Part shown: piece by piece, positions 28,112 through 37,467 of the stretch
Position numbering within the stretch: the stretch's first letter is position 1
How the letters are laid out: the number at the start of each line of letters is the position of its first letter
NCBI GenBank assembly: GCA_963730395.1
Contig: CAVSSK010000023.1
Location: forward strand, 124,001 to 188,000
Direction of reading: 5' to 3'
Origin: Bog-473 sp963730395
Lineage (GTDB): Bacteria > Actinomycetota > Acidimicrobiia > Acidimicrobiales > RAAP-2
Length of the DNA stretch: 64,000 nucleotides
Made by a program: the position numbers and the translations under genes
The notes under the pieces: generated by a model
What the model was told of the DNA's origin: nothing
Database searches by the model: none
What the model saw: the letters and a program-made list of their open reading frames with translations, nothing else

Positions 28112-30239
28112 TCACGGACCGGGCGGATGGTCGTCGGGGCACGCCCCGGGCGGGTCGTTGAAGTTGGGGTCCGAGGTCCAGGGCCCCTGCGACCAGTCAC
28201 CCGCCGCAGGCGCCAGCCCGAAGACGGCCGTCATGTCCGTGAGCAGCGCGTCGCCGTAGCGGGCACTGCCCTCGGGGCACAGGTGGACCTTGTCGACCTT
28301 GCGCACCCGTATCCAGTCCTGGCTCGGCGCACGGGGACGTCCCTCCGGCGGCAGCCAGGCCGAGTAGTGGCCGCGCAGGAGGACGGAGTCGGCGAGAGGC
28401 AGGTACATGACCCGGCCGGGGAAGTACGAGGGCATCTGGGCGGCGATTTCGTTCCAGGCCACGACGCCGTTCCAGCGCTCACTGTTGTAGGCCGCCTGGT
28501 CGGCCGGGTTGGCCGCCGGGAGGGGTCCCGACTGCGGGAACTCGGTGAAGATGACCCCCTCGACACCGTTGCCGGGCGTGAGCATCGTCGCCACCGCCTG
28601 GCGGAGCAGCCTGGTGTACTGCACCGGCTGGTGCAGCGCGTTGGGCGTGGTCGGCCCGTACTGGTCCCAGCTCCACGAGGCGACGATGAGCTGGGCCCGG
28701 GTCATGCGGATGAGATTGGGGATCGACGTGGGCCAGTTCGTGGCCACCGTCAGGCCGAAGCCGTCGATGGTGCGGGTGGCGACGGTGGCCTCGCCGGTCG
28801 CCTGGAGCGCGGCGGTGATCCCGTACGAGGCGTCGTGCATGACCGAGTCCCCGAGGAGCATGACGCGCAGGGGATCGGCCGGCGACGGGGTGGTCGTGAG
28901 GTGGATCGGGAGCTGGCCGTGGTAGCCGCCGGAGCCGGGCACCGACTGCCCGGTGGTGGTCAGGTGCGTGGTGCCGACCACGCGCGACGGGTCGGCCACC
29001 GCCGGGATCGTGGCGACGACGATGACCACGGCTGACACCAGGCCGGCCAGAGGGGCACCCCACCAACGCACCCAGCCGCGCTGGTGAGCCTGGCGGATCG
29101 GTCGCTCGACCAGGTAGTAGCTCGCCGTGGAGACCGCGAGTGTGACGACGATGCGCAACAGGTCGAGCGGCCACGTGGACAGGCCGGTACGCGCCCCGTT
29201 CAGATAGACGATCACCGGCCAGTGCCACAGGTAGATCCCGTAGGAGATGGTGCCGATGAAGTGGAGCGGATGCCACGCGAGCACGCGCGAGAACCAGCCC
29301 GGCTCGACGAGGCGGGCGTCGGCCACCACGAGCGCGGCCAGCCCCGCGCAGAGGAGGAAGCCGCCCTCGAACATGAAGTTGGTGGGCAGCCCGCCGGGCG
29401 TGCCGGCCCTGACCCAGAACACACCGAGCGCGAGGGCCGCCACCGGGGCCAGCACGTGCAGGGTCCGGCCCGCCCGCGCGACTGGGTTGCGGGCGCGAGG
29501 CGGCGAGGAAGGCAACGGTCGCCCCCGCCATCAGGTCGAAGAGCCGGGTGTCGGTTCCGTAGTAGACCCGCGTCGGATCGGCCCCTGGGTGGAACAGCAC
29601 GGCCATGAGGACCGACGACAGGATTCCCAGGGTGAGGGTCAGGGCCACACCGATCCTCCGCCACGCACGCCGCGCCAGGTGCAGCAGGAGCAGGAGCACC
29701 AGCGGCCACACCAGGTAGAACTGCTCCTCGATCGCCAGCGACCACGTGTGCTGCAACGGCGAAGGCGAGGAGAACTGGGCGAAGTAGGACTGGTGCGTGT
29801 AGATGGAGTGCCAGTTGTTCACGTAGAGCAGGGTGGAGATGGCGTCGCCCCGCAGGCCCGAGAGGTCGATGAGGGCGTTGGAGCCGGGGGCCCCGAGACG
29901 GGCGTTCAGGATCAGGTAGAGGGCGAGCGCGCCGACCACGAGGAAGAGGGCCGGCAGCAGCCGCCGCGCCCGCCGTCCCCAGAAGGCCGCCAGGTCGACG
30001 CGACCGGTGCCGCCCCACTCCTCGAGCAACAACGTCGTGATGAGGAAGCCGGACAGCACGAAGAACAGATCGACACCGAGGTACCCGCCCGACGCCCAGC
30101 CGAACTGGAGGTGGTACGCCACCACACCGATGACGGCGGCTGCCCGCAGGCCGTTCAGGGCCGGCAGGTGCCGGCCCGTGACGGCCGTCGGCTGCTCCCG
30201 GGAGCCCGGCAGCTCGTGGATGAGCGTGGCGTCGGTCAC
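28112..30239 (-). CDS. Membrane acyltransferase 3 fused to an SGNH domain, frameshifted
   Basis: This ~708-residue OafA/OafB-like protein would O-acylate a surface sugar. The membrane part begins LPALNGLRAAAVIGVVAYHLQ with the catalytic histidine, then LGVDLFFVLSGFLIT and SLAIEEQFYLVWPLVLLLL, and runs through about ten helices to ERPIRQAH. The C-terminal SGNH domain has VMLLGDSVMHDASYG and VDKVHLCPEG (D-x-x-H). The frame shifts at about 29490-29505, between ATVAFLAA and ARNPVARAGR. The GTG at 30239 overlaps the upstream small LLM-like gene (GTGA). Target could be a cell-wall or exported polysaccharide. Confidence 0.85.
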
Positions 30240-30763
30240 GGGCGCTCCACCCGCACGACGGTGGGGTCGTCGGTCGGGCGCACCAGCAGGTCGGCCGCGG
30301 CCGCGAGCGTGTCGGGTGGCGCTGCGCCGCCGGTGAGGTCGAGCGCCACGAGCGGACCGGGATCATCGGGACACGGCCGGTTGACGGCATCCTGCACCTC
30401 GAAGCGCGGGCCACCGCCGTCAGCCCGGCCCTCCCGCCACAGGGCTCGGCAGAGGGCGATGGCCTCGGCGAGGCGGTCGTCGAAGGGAGGCGTGAAGCAC
30501 ACCACGCTACGCCCGCCGCAGACCAGGTCGAGGCTCGTCACGTCCCGGGCCAGCACGGCGGGGTGGCGCCCGTCTTCGGGCAGGCCCAGCCGGGCGCCGA
30601 GCTGCACCCCGGGAACCGACGGACTGAGCCCGGCCAGGAGCACGAGGGGGTCGCCCAGGGGACCCTCGTCGACGAAGACGACCCCGGCTTCCTGCTCCAC
30701 GGCACGCAGCGCCTGCGCTCGCAACCCGGCCAGGTCGTCCGCCCGGAGGATCCGTCCTTCCAC
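30236..30763 (-). CDS. Truncated luciferase-like (LLM) domain protein
   Basis: This 175-residue protein resembles only the central part of LLM flavin/F420 enzymes: HPAVLARDVTSLDLVCGGRSVVCFTPPF, then LAEAIALCRALWREG. The flanking barrel strands are short or missing, so catalysis is doubtful. It starts at GTG with no ribosome binding site and is translationally coupled to the acyltransferase. It might be a degenerate enzyme or a scaffold-like partner; I cannot assign a role. Confidence 0.6.
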   Translation of the reverse strand: MEGRILRADDLAGLRAQALRAVEQEAGVVFVDEGPLGDPLVLLAGLSPSVPGVQLGARLGLPEDGRHPAVLARDVTSLDLVCGGRSVVCFTPPFDDRLAEAIALCRALWREGRADGGGPRFEVQDAVNRPCPDDPGPLVALDLTGGAAPPDTLAAAADLLVRPTDDPTVVRVERP

Positions 30764-30771
30764 GGCGAGGC

Positions 30772-30777
30772 AGGTTA
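30772..30777 (-). promoter_or_regulatory. -10-like hexamer of the LLM-like/acyltransferase unit
   Basis: TAACCT lies 8 nt before GTG at 30763. Confidence 0.45.
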
Positions 30778-30883
30778 GGACGCTCCGGGGCCTCCCCCGG
30801 CGTCACACCGGGCGCCGACACCCCGCCGCCGGCCACCGCCTCGAGAAGGGCGATCGAACTCCCGCACGGGCCAGGATGGGGGC

Positions 30884-33800
30884 GTGCGGACCCTCAGGGT
30901 GCGGCTGCTGGGCGAGCTCCAGGTGGAGGGGTGCGACCTGGCCGCACTGGGCCGTCGCCAGCAGCGCACGCTGCTCAAGATCCTGGCGCTCCACCACGGC
31001 CGCCCGGTCGGCGTCGACCACCTGACCGAGTGCCTCTGGGGCGATGCCGCTCCCGCCCGGGCCTCCGAACAGCTCTCCGTCCTCGTCAGCCGACTGCGGG
31101 CGCTCCTGGGGGCCGAGCGCATCGAGCGCACGGACGCGGGGTACAAGCTCACCCTCGACTGGCTGGACCTCGATGCACTCGGTGACTACGCGGGCGAGGC
31201 GGAGCGCGCCCTGGCGCAGGACGCGCTGGTCGCGGCCCGCACGGCGGCGGCGGCCGGCGTCGCGCTCGCCCGCGGTCGGCTGCTGGCCGACGAGCCCGAT
31301 CCGTGGTGGGCGGCACCCGAGTCCGCGGTGGCCGAGCAATGGCTGCGGCGGCTCCGCCATGCGCTCCTCGCTGCGTCGACACGCTCGGGAGACCTCATGG
31401 AGGCAGAGCACCAGGCCCGGGCGCTGCTCGGCCCGGACCCCTTCGACGAGGTCGCCGTGCGGTCGCTCATGACGGCCCTCGCCCGCTCCGGGCGCGCCGC
31501 CTCCGCCCTGTCCGCCTACGCCCAATTCCGCATGCTGCTCGCCGAGGAGCTCGGCGTCAGCCCCGAAGAGGAGACCGAGGAGCTCCACGGCGCCATACTC
31601 CGCGGCAGGCTCACCGACGTGGCTGCGCACCCGGCGCAGGATGCCCGGGGCCTCGACGCCAGCAGACGGCCCGAGCTCCCGGGCCGCGCCGGGCCCCTCG
31701 AGCAGCTCGACGCGATCTTCGAGGAGTCGTGCCGGGGCCGCTGCGTCCTCTGCGTCGTGGAGGGAGAGGCCGGCATCGGCAAGACACGGCTCCTGCGAAC
31801 GTGGGCGGAGGGGTTCAGTGGGCGCGCGGTCCGTGTCGCCTCCGTCACATGCGACGAGTTGGGCCAGGCCCTCCCCCTCCAGCCCGTGCTGGACCTCGTC
31901 GCCGCACTGGCGCGGCCCGGCGCTGCCGGCGCCGACGACGTCCTCGGGCCGGACGGCCCCGTGCTGGGACCCCTCCTCGGCACGAGCACCGAGGGGGCGT
32001 CGCCGTCGCTGCTGGCCGCGCTGACCGAGCCCGACTCGGGACGGGGCATCCTCCATGGCGCGCTGACGCGTGCGGTCCGGCGCGCGGCGCAACGCCAACC
32101 GGTCGTCCTCCTGCTCGACGACGCGCATCTCGCCGACCCCGCCACGCTGCGCTGGCTGTCGCAGGCGCCCGCCCACGTCGGGGACGCGCCCGTGCTGCTC
32201 GTGGTCAGCACTCGACTGGAGGAGGGACTCCGGCTACCCGGCACCACGCGGACGCTGGAGCTCGACCCGCTGGACCTCGAGGCGGCCCGAGCGATCGTGG
32301 GGCCCGAGCGGGCAGATGACCTGTTGGCCCGGAGCGGGGGCAACGCGCTGCTCCTGACGGAGCTCGCCGCAGTCGAGCCGACCGGGGCGAACGGCGTGGC
32401 ACACCTCCCCGACAGCGTCCGGGGCACCGTCGAGGAGCGGTGTGCCCGGGCCGGCGAGGCGGGGACCACCCTGCGCACGGCCGCAGTGATCGGGCGCGAC
32501 GTCGATCTCGACGTGCTGGCCGCGGTGACGGGCGCTCCCCCGGGCCAGCTGCTGGCGCACCTCGAGGAAGGGGTCCGGCGCCGATTCCTCGTGGAGGACG
32601 GCCCGCGGTTCTCCTTCGCCCACGCCCTCGTGCGCGAGGCGCTCGCCTCCAACGCCAGTGCGGCGCGGACCGCGTTCATCCACCGCCAGGCGGCACGCGC
32701 CCTCGCCGGGAGGCCCGACACCGACCCGCTGGCCGTGGCCTCCCACGCCCGGCTCGGCGGTGACGTGGCCACCGCGGCGACCATGCTCATGGCGGCGGCC
32801 CGCATCGCCGTGACCCGCTTCGACGGCGCCGAGGCCCTGCGCCTCCTCGACGAGGCCGTCGCTCTGCACGACACGGCGGCGGCCCGCGTCGAGCGGGCAC
32901 GGGTCCTCACCATGCACGACCGCCACGACGACGCGGCAGCGGACCTCGCGGCGGCGCGGGCCCTGGGCGCCGGTCCCGAGACCCTGGAGGTCGCCGCCTG
33001 GTCGTCGCACTTCCGGCGGCGATTCGCCGAGGCGTTGCTCCTGGCCGACCAGGGCGCACGTGACGCGGACTCCGACGAGCTCCGGGCGGGCTGCCTCTCG
33101 CTCGGCGGTTGGGTCGCGCTGGCCAGCGGGGATCTCGCTGGATCGGAGTCGCGCCTCGAACGTGCGCTCGGCACCGCCCCGTCGGGTGGCGCCGTGCAGG
33201 CCGAGTCGTGGTTGGCCTGGTTGCGGGCCAGCCAGGGCCGCCCTGAGGAGACGATCGGGCTTGTGCACGTCTCCGACGGGACGGGCCTCGCCGCCTACCG
33301 CTACCCCAACGCGTACGCGCTGATGGCGGCCACCATGGCGCACTCCATGCTCGGCCGGCCCGACCATGCGCTGACCGCGCTCGGGATGCTCGAGTCGGCG
33401 ATCGAGCGGATGGACGCGGCGCGGTGGAGACCGCGTCCGCCCAACCTGCGCGGTTGGATCGTGCGCAACCTCGGTGACCCGGTGCAGGGCGACGACCTGA
33501 ACGAGGAGGCCATCGAGCGGTCGCGCGCACTGGGGCTGGCGGAACCGCTGGCCCACGGCCTCTTGGACCTCGCCGCCGGGCGGCTCATGGCCGGCGACGC
33601 CGACGGGGCGGTGCACCACCTCGAAGAGGCGCGGCTCCTCGAGGACGAGGAGCACGCCTTCCGCTGGCGGCACCGGCTGCGGCGGCGGCTGCTCGAGGCC
33701 CGCCACGCTCTGGTGACGGCCGACTTCGAGACCGCGGCGGCCGGCGCAGAGCAACTGGCGGACGACGCCGCCGCACTCGGCGTGCCGCGCCACGAGCTGC

Positions 33801-34054
33801 AGGCACGGTTGGTCGGTGCCATGGCCCGCCACCGGGCGGGTCTCCCGTGCGACGCGGAGGACGTGGACGTCTGGCTGCGCGGCCTGGACCGGGTCGCCGG
33901 GATGGAGGCGTGGTGGCTGACGGCCGACGTGGCAGAGTGCTTCGGGATGGCGCGTTGGAGGGCGCTGGCGGCCCAACGCGCCTCGGACCTGGCGTCCGCC
34001 GCAGGCCCTTTCGCGCCGTCCCTGCGCCGTGCCGCGGCGGCGCGGTTCGGCTAG
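30884..34054 (+). CDS. SARP-type transcriptional regulator with AAA ATPase and TPR-like region
   Basis: This 1056-residue regulator starts with a winged-helix DNA-binding domain (RVRLLGELQVEG to RIERTDAGYKL, residues 1-90) followed by a bacterial transcriptional activation domain (to ~240; FRMLLAEELGVSPEEE). A P-loop ATPase domain comes next with Walker A GEAGIGKTRLLR near residue 295 and Walker B VVLLLDDAHLAD near 406. The remaining half is helical and TPR-like. Large SARP regulators control secondary metabolism or stress genes and respond to nucleotide state. The start is GTG at 30884, with CAGGAT 6 nt upstream. No biosynthetic cluster is adjacent, so its target is unclear. Confidence 0.87.
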   Translation: MRTLRVRLLGELQVEGCDLAALGRRQQRTLLKILALHHGRPVGVDHLTECLWGDAAPARASEQLSVLVSRLRALLGAERIERTDAGYKLTLDWLDLDALGDYAGEAERALAQDALVAARTAAAAGVALARGRLLADEPDPWWAAPESAVAEQWLRRLRHALLAASTRSGDLMEAEHQARALLGPDPFDEVAVRSLMTALARSGRAASALSAYAQFRMLLAEELGVSPEEETEELHGAILRGRLTDVAAHPAQDARGLDASRRPELPGRAGPLEQLDAIFEESCRGRCVLCVVEGEAGIGKTRLLRTWAEGFSGRAVRVASVTCDELGQALPLQPVLDLVAALARPGAAGADDVLGPDGPVLGPLLGTSTEGASPSLLAALTEPDSGRGILHGALTRAVRRAAQRQPVVLLLDDAHLADPATLRWLSQAPAHVGDAPVLLVVSTRLEEGLRLPGTTRTLELDPLDLEAARAIVGPERADDLLARSGGNALLLTELAAVEPTGANGVAHLPDSVRGTVEERCARAGEAGTTLRTAAVIGRDVDLDVLAAVTGAPPGQLLAHLEEGVRRRFLVEDGPRFSFAHALVREALASNASAARTAFIHRQAARALAGRPDTDPLAVASHARLGGDVATAATMLMAAARIAVTRFDGAEALRLLDEAVALHDTAAARVERARVLTMHDRHDDAAADLAAARALGAGPETLEVAAWSSHFRRRFAEALLLADQGARDADSDELRAGCLSLGGWVALASGDLAGSESRLERALGTAPSGGAVQAESWLAWLRASQGRPEETIGLVHVSDGTGLAAYRYPNAYALMAATMAHSMLGRPDHALTALGMLESAIERMDAARWRPRPPNLRGWIVRNLGDPVQGDDLNEEAIERSRALGLAEPLAHGLLDLAAGRLMAGDADGAVHHLEEARLLEDEEHAFRWRHRLRRRLLEARHALVTADFETAAAGAEQLADDAAALGVPRHELQARLVGAMARHRAGLPCDAEDVDVWLRGLDRVAGMEAWWLTADVAECFGMARWRALAAQRASDLASAAGPFAPSLRRAAAARFG

Positions 34055-34072
34055 ATGTACAGCTAGACCAGG

Positions 34073-35071
34073 CTAGGAGGGTGCGCCTTCGGCCAGGCAG
34101 CGCGCCCCGCGCTGGACCCACTCCTCCCACCACATCAGCTCGTCGCCGGGCCCGCCCAGCGCCTTCTCCCACCCGAACTGCACCATGCAGCCGAGGAGCT
34201 CCAGGGCGACGGCCTCGTCCCACCACCCTGTGGTCGGGACGCGGCAGCGCTCCAGCGCCTCGCGGTACGACTCGAGCACGGCGTCCTTGGACTCGGGCAG
34301 GAGCGCGGCGTTGAGGGCCAGGTACCACGACAGGTCCGCGACTGGTGAGGCCTCGCCGGGCGCCTCGCCGAAGTCGAGGAGCACCGTCCTCCCGTCCGGG
34401 TGGCTGCCCAGGTTGGCCGCCTTCCAGTCGCCGTGGACGAGGGTGTGCGGCACCCGCGCCAGTGCGGCGACGAGGGGACCCGGGTCACGCAGCAACGGAA
34501 GGACGACCTTGGCCATGGCGGGGGCGGCGTCGGGCAGGCGCCCCCACCCCTCGGCCATGGCCCGGGGCACGACGGCCTGACTCCCCCGCGCCGCCTCGGC
34601 GGCGGCGACGGCGGGCGAGAACAAGAGATAGCGGCGGGTCAGCGACGTCAGGCCGACGTCGTCGCTCCATCCCCAGAAGGCGGCGTGCAACGCGGCCATG
34701 TGCTCGACGAAGCGCGCGTGCTGTTCGAGCGAGAAGGGCGCGTCAGGGGTGAGCAGGGCCGCGCCGACGTCGCGCAGCAGGACCCTCCCGACGGTGCCGT
34801 CGAAGTCCGCCGCCACGACGGCGTGGTCGATGACGGGTGGGAGGCGTCCGAGGAGCCCGCTCTCCCACAGCCGGACATAGCAGCGACCGGGATCGCCCGT
34901 GGCCCGGAGCAGCCAGTCGTCCCTCGGGTCCTGGTACTTGAGGACGAAGGACTCGCCGTCGATGAGGACCCGCTCGAAGCGGGCCCCCGACTTGGTGTCG
35001 TCGGGCTCCCACGGAGTCCGGACCTCGGCCCGGCCCAGGAGCTCGTCGAGCCGGGCGGCCCCCTCAGCCAC
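34073..35071 (-). CDS. Aminoglycoside-phosphotransferase-like small-molecule kinase
   Basis: This 332-residue protein has the APH fold signature LVHGDWKAANLGSH (Brenner motif with catalytic Asp and Asn) and LLDFGEAPG (metal-binding Asp). ESFVLKYQDPRDDWLL supplies the ATP-binding lysine. It would phosphorylate a hydroxylated small molecule; whether an antibiotic, sugar or choline-like compound is not readable. The GTG at 35071 overlaps the SnoaL-like stop by 8 nt (GTGGCTGA); the frame further upstream is that gene's shadow. Confidence 0.82.
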   Translation of the reverse strand: MAEGAARLDELLGRAEVRTPWEPDDTKSGARFERVLIDGESFVLKYQDPRDDWLLRATGDPGRCYVRLWESGLLGRLPPVIDHAVVAADFDGTVGRVLLRDVGAALLTPDAPFSLEQHARFVEHMAALHAAFWGWSDDVGLTSLTRRYLLFSPAVAAAEAARGSQAVVPRAMAEGWGRLPDAAPAMAKVVLPLLRDPGPLVAALARVPHTLVHGDWKAANLGSHPDGRTVLLDFGEAPGEASPVADLSWYLALNAALLPESKDAVLESYREALERCRVPTTGWWDEAVALELLGCMVQFGWEKALGGPGDELMWWEEWVQRGARCLAEGAPS

Positions 35072-35474
35072 GGCCGGCCTCTGCCATCTCGGCCAGGAGC
35101 GAGGCCGGCCAGCGCCCGCCGCACCACGCCTGGTCCTGCACGATCCTGCCTCCGCTGACCGCCACGACGTGCGCTTGGTGCACGGCGTGCGGGACGCCGT
35201 TCTCCTGCCAGCGCAGCGTGAAGGTGACCAGCTCACCGCCCGGCAGCGGCGTGCGGGTGAGCTCCTCGAAGGTGCCGGGGTCGGCGTACCAGCGGCCGAG
35301 CTCGGCGCCCACGGCGTCCGCCCCGCGCACCGTGAAGCGCCAGTTCGGCACGGTCGCATCGAGCACGACGTCGTCGCTCAGGACGCCGGACTCCGGCCTG
35401 ACGCCGGCCTCGACGAAGGCGAGGAACCTGCCGATCACCTCGTCCGTGCTCTGTGTGGTCTCCGTCGTGTCCAT
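35064..35474 (-). CDS. SnoaL-like / NTF2-fold protein
   Basis: This 136-residue protein has an NTF2-like pattern: an N-terminal helix DEVIGRFLAFVEAG, LSDDVVLDATVPNWRFTVRGADAVGAELGRWYADPG, a central sheet GELVTFTLRWQENG and VSGGRIVQDQAWCGGRW. The fold serves as an isomerase, hydrolase or binding domain. ATG at 35474 has AGAGGAGG 5 nt upstream, the best ribosome binding site in this part of the window. It is coupled to the kinase gene, so the two may act on one small molecule. Confidence 0.75.
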   Translation of the reverse strand: MDTTETTQSTDEVIGRFLAFVEAGVRPESGVLSDDVVLDATVPNWRFTVRGADAVGAELGRWYADPGTFEELTRTPLPGGELVTFTLRWQENGVPHAVHQAHVVAVSGGRIVQDQAWCGGRWPASLLAEMAEAGRG

Positions 35475-35797
35475 GCTGGCCTCCTCTGCTGGTCTCGGCA
35501 CCATGCGGACACTGTGACCCCACCACATTGCCGGGAGATTGCCACCGCCGCGGCCAATCGACGGCAAGGCAGGACGTCGACGATGGGCAGGCGGGCCGGA
35601 CGGCCCGAGTGCGATGCCAGGCCAGCAGACCATTCGCCACGCCCGACGAGACCCGCAGGTACGAGCGGGGCCGGGTCGAGATCGTCCAGGTCGCGGGGAG
35701 CGACGTCGCTGCCTGATCCTCGAGCCGGGCTGGTGCTGGTCCAGCGACGTGAAGCGCCGCACTTCCAGTACCGGGCAGCCGTGCGTCTCCCGACGCG
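35475..35797. other. Intergenic region with no recognisable gene
   Basis: 323 nt separate the SnoaL-like start from the secreted-protein stop. All frames here are high-GC shadows. I see no hairpin, repeat or promoter that I would defend, apart from the SnoaL-like ribosome binding site at the edge. Confidence 0.5.
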
Positions 35798-36349
35798 TCA
35801 GCAGGTGAACGAGCCGCTGACCGTCTTTCCCTCGAGGTCGGTCCCGCTGAAGGTGCCGCTCTTGTGGTTGGCCGCCACCGTGCCGCTGTTGGTCGTGGCG
35901 TAGCCACCGGCCCCGTTGGCGGCGAAGGCCAGGGTGACGTTCGAGAAGGTGGCCGCGTTCGGTGGGACGTCGATCCCGAAGTAGTTCGGCTTGGCCCCCT
36001 TGAACTGCGGGCCGGTCACGACGCCGACGTTCACGGCGAAGAAGCCGCCGCTATTGACGCAGGTCCCGCCCGTCATCACGGTCGTCGTGCCGCCCGCGCT
36101 GACAGTGGCTGTGGCCGGCCCGGTGCAGAAGGTGCGGATCACGCCGTTCTTCCCCGGCTTGTAGGCACCACAGGTCGAGGAGGCCTTCGATTTCTTCGCA
36201 TGGTGCGAGTTCGCATGGTCCACGACCGCCCCGGCGGGAGACTCGAGGACGGCCACGACGAGGAGAGCCACGCTCACCGCCACCATGAGGGCGGCGGACG
36301 CGATGGTCCGGTCGAGCGAGCGGTTGAGGGTGTCGGCTGCAGAGTTCAC
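35798..36349 (-). CDS. Secreted or membrane-anchored protein of unknown function
   Basis: This 183-residue protein starts with a basic stretch and a hydrophobic helix (ASAALMVAVSVALLVVAVLE, residues 17-36) ending at SPAGAVVD, a plausible signal-peptidase site. The mature part is rich in Gly, Thr, Ser and Asn with three cysteines near its start and one at the very C-terminus (SGSFTC). The pattern suggests an extracellular beta protein with disulfides. GGAG lies 4 nt before the GTG start and TAGGGT about 30 nt upstream, so this transcript has a leader. I do not know the family. Confidence 0.6.
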   Translation of the reverse strand: MNSAADTLNRSLDRTIASAALMVAVSVALLVVAVLESPAGAVVDHANSHHAKKSKASSTCGAYKPGKNGVIRTFCTGPATATVSAGGTTTVMTGGTCVNSGGFFAVNVGVVTGPQFKGAKPNYFGIDVPPNAATFSNVTLAFAANGAGGYATTNSGTVAANHKSGTFSGTDLEGKTVSGSFTC

Positions 36350-36408
36350 GCGGCTCCAATGGTCTCCCAGGCGACGGGGACCCTAGTGCGCCACCGGGTG
36401 GTGCCTGA

Positions 36409-37467
36409 TCAGGCCCGCTCCCACCAGCCTCCGACGTCGACGGCCAGCCCGGCGCGTCCGAGCCGCTCCAGCGCGCCACACAGCGCGGACAGATCGAGTC
36501 CGGTCACCCGGGCGAGCTCGTCGAGCGAGGTCGGGTCGGGAGACAACGCGTCGTAGACGCGACGGTCGTCCCCTGCAGCGACCTCGGCGCGGCGCGACCG
36601 TGACCGGGGCGTCACCGCCATCGGCATCGGCGCCGGGGCGCCGGCGAGCGAGAGCGCGACCAGGATGTCGGCCGCCGAGCACACCGGGAAGGCGCCGTCG
36701 GCCAGCAGCGCGTTGGTGCCCTCCGACGTCGCGCTGCGGATGGAACCCGGCACGGCGCCCACTGCGGTGCCCCGGGCCATGGCGGCGTCGACGGTGTGGC
36801 GCGAGCCGCCGTGATGCCTGCTCTCGACGACCACCACCACGTCGCTCAGGGCTGCCAGCAGGCGGTTGCGCACCGGGAAGCGCCACTTCTCCGTGCCCAC
36901 CCCGGCGGCCGACTCCGACACGATCGTCCCGCGCTCGGCGACCCGCTCCCACAGCCGGACGTGTCGGCGCGGGTAGGGGTCGTCGAGCCCGCCGGCGACG
37001 ACGCCGATGGGGGGCGCGCCCGCGCCGCACGCGCCCTCGTGGGCCGCGCCGTCGATGCCGAGCGCCAGTCCCGACACGACACTCACCCCGGCCGACGCCA
37101 GGTCGGCGCCCAGCTGGGCCGCCACGCCGATGCCGTAACGGGTCGGGGCGCGCGTGCCCACCAGCGCGACGGTCGGAGCCAAGTCGAGAGCGGCGGGGTC
37201 GCCCAGGCAGAAGAGGACTGCCGGCGCCGTTGGATCGTCGTCCAACCGCGCCGGCCACGACGGCTGCTTCCTCAGGAGCACGCCGATGCCCAGCTCTTCG
37301 TGACGCTCCCAGATCCGTGCCACATCGCGCTCCGTGCTCGTCGCGCCACAGGTACGCGACCAGGCCTCCGAAGGCGGATCCTCCGCCAAGAGGTCGCGCA
37401 GCGTGGAAGGACCGACCGACGGGACGGACGCCAGGGCGGCGGCGAACGCCTCTTCGGGCAGCGTCAC
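36409..37467 (-). CDS. dprA: DNA processing protein DprA (recombination mediator)
   Basis: DprA loads RecA onto incoming single-stranded DNA during transformation. The 352-residue protein has the Rossmann core VALVGTRAPTRYG, VVSGLALGIDGAAHEGA, GVVAGGLDDPYPRRH, FPVRNRLLAALSDVVVVVES and GTAVGAVPGSIRSATSEGTN. A C-terminal winged helix (DELARVTGLDLSALCGALERLGRAGL) follows. The GTG start overlaps the comM stop (GTGA). The pairing comM-dprA is conserved in actinobacteria. No comEC or comEA gene is seen here. Confidence 0.92.
   Translation of the reverse strand: MTLPEEAFAAALASVPSVGPSTLRDLLAEDPPSEAWSRTCGATSTERDVARIWERHEELGIGVLLRKQPSWPARLDDDPTAPAVLFCLGDPAALDLAPTVALVGTRAPTRYGIGVAAQLGADLASAGVSVVSGLALGIDGAAHEGACGAGAPPIGVVAGGLDDPYPRRHVRLWERVAERGTIVSESAAGVGTEKWRFPVRNRLLAALSDVVVVVESRHHGGSRHTVDAAMARGTAVGAVPGSIRSATSEGTNALLADGAFPVCSAADILVALSLAGAPAPMPMAVTPRSRSRRAEVAAGDDRRVYDALSPDPTSLDELARVTGLDLSALCGALERLGRAGLAVDVGGWWERA

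Noticed and set aside
34054..34072. CTAG-rich inverted repeat between SARP and kinase genes
   Set aside because: Too short to call a terminator.
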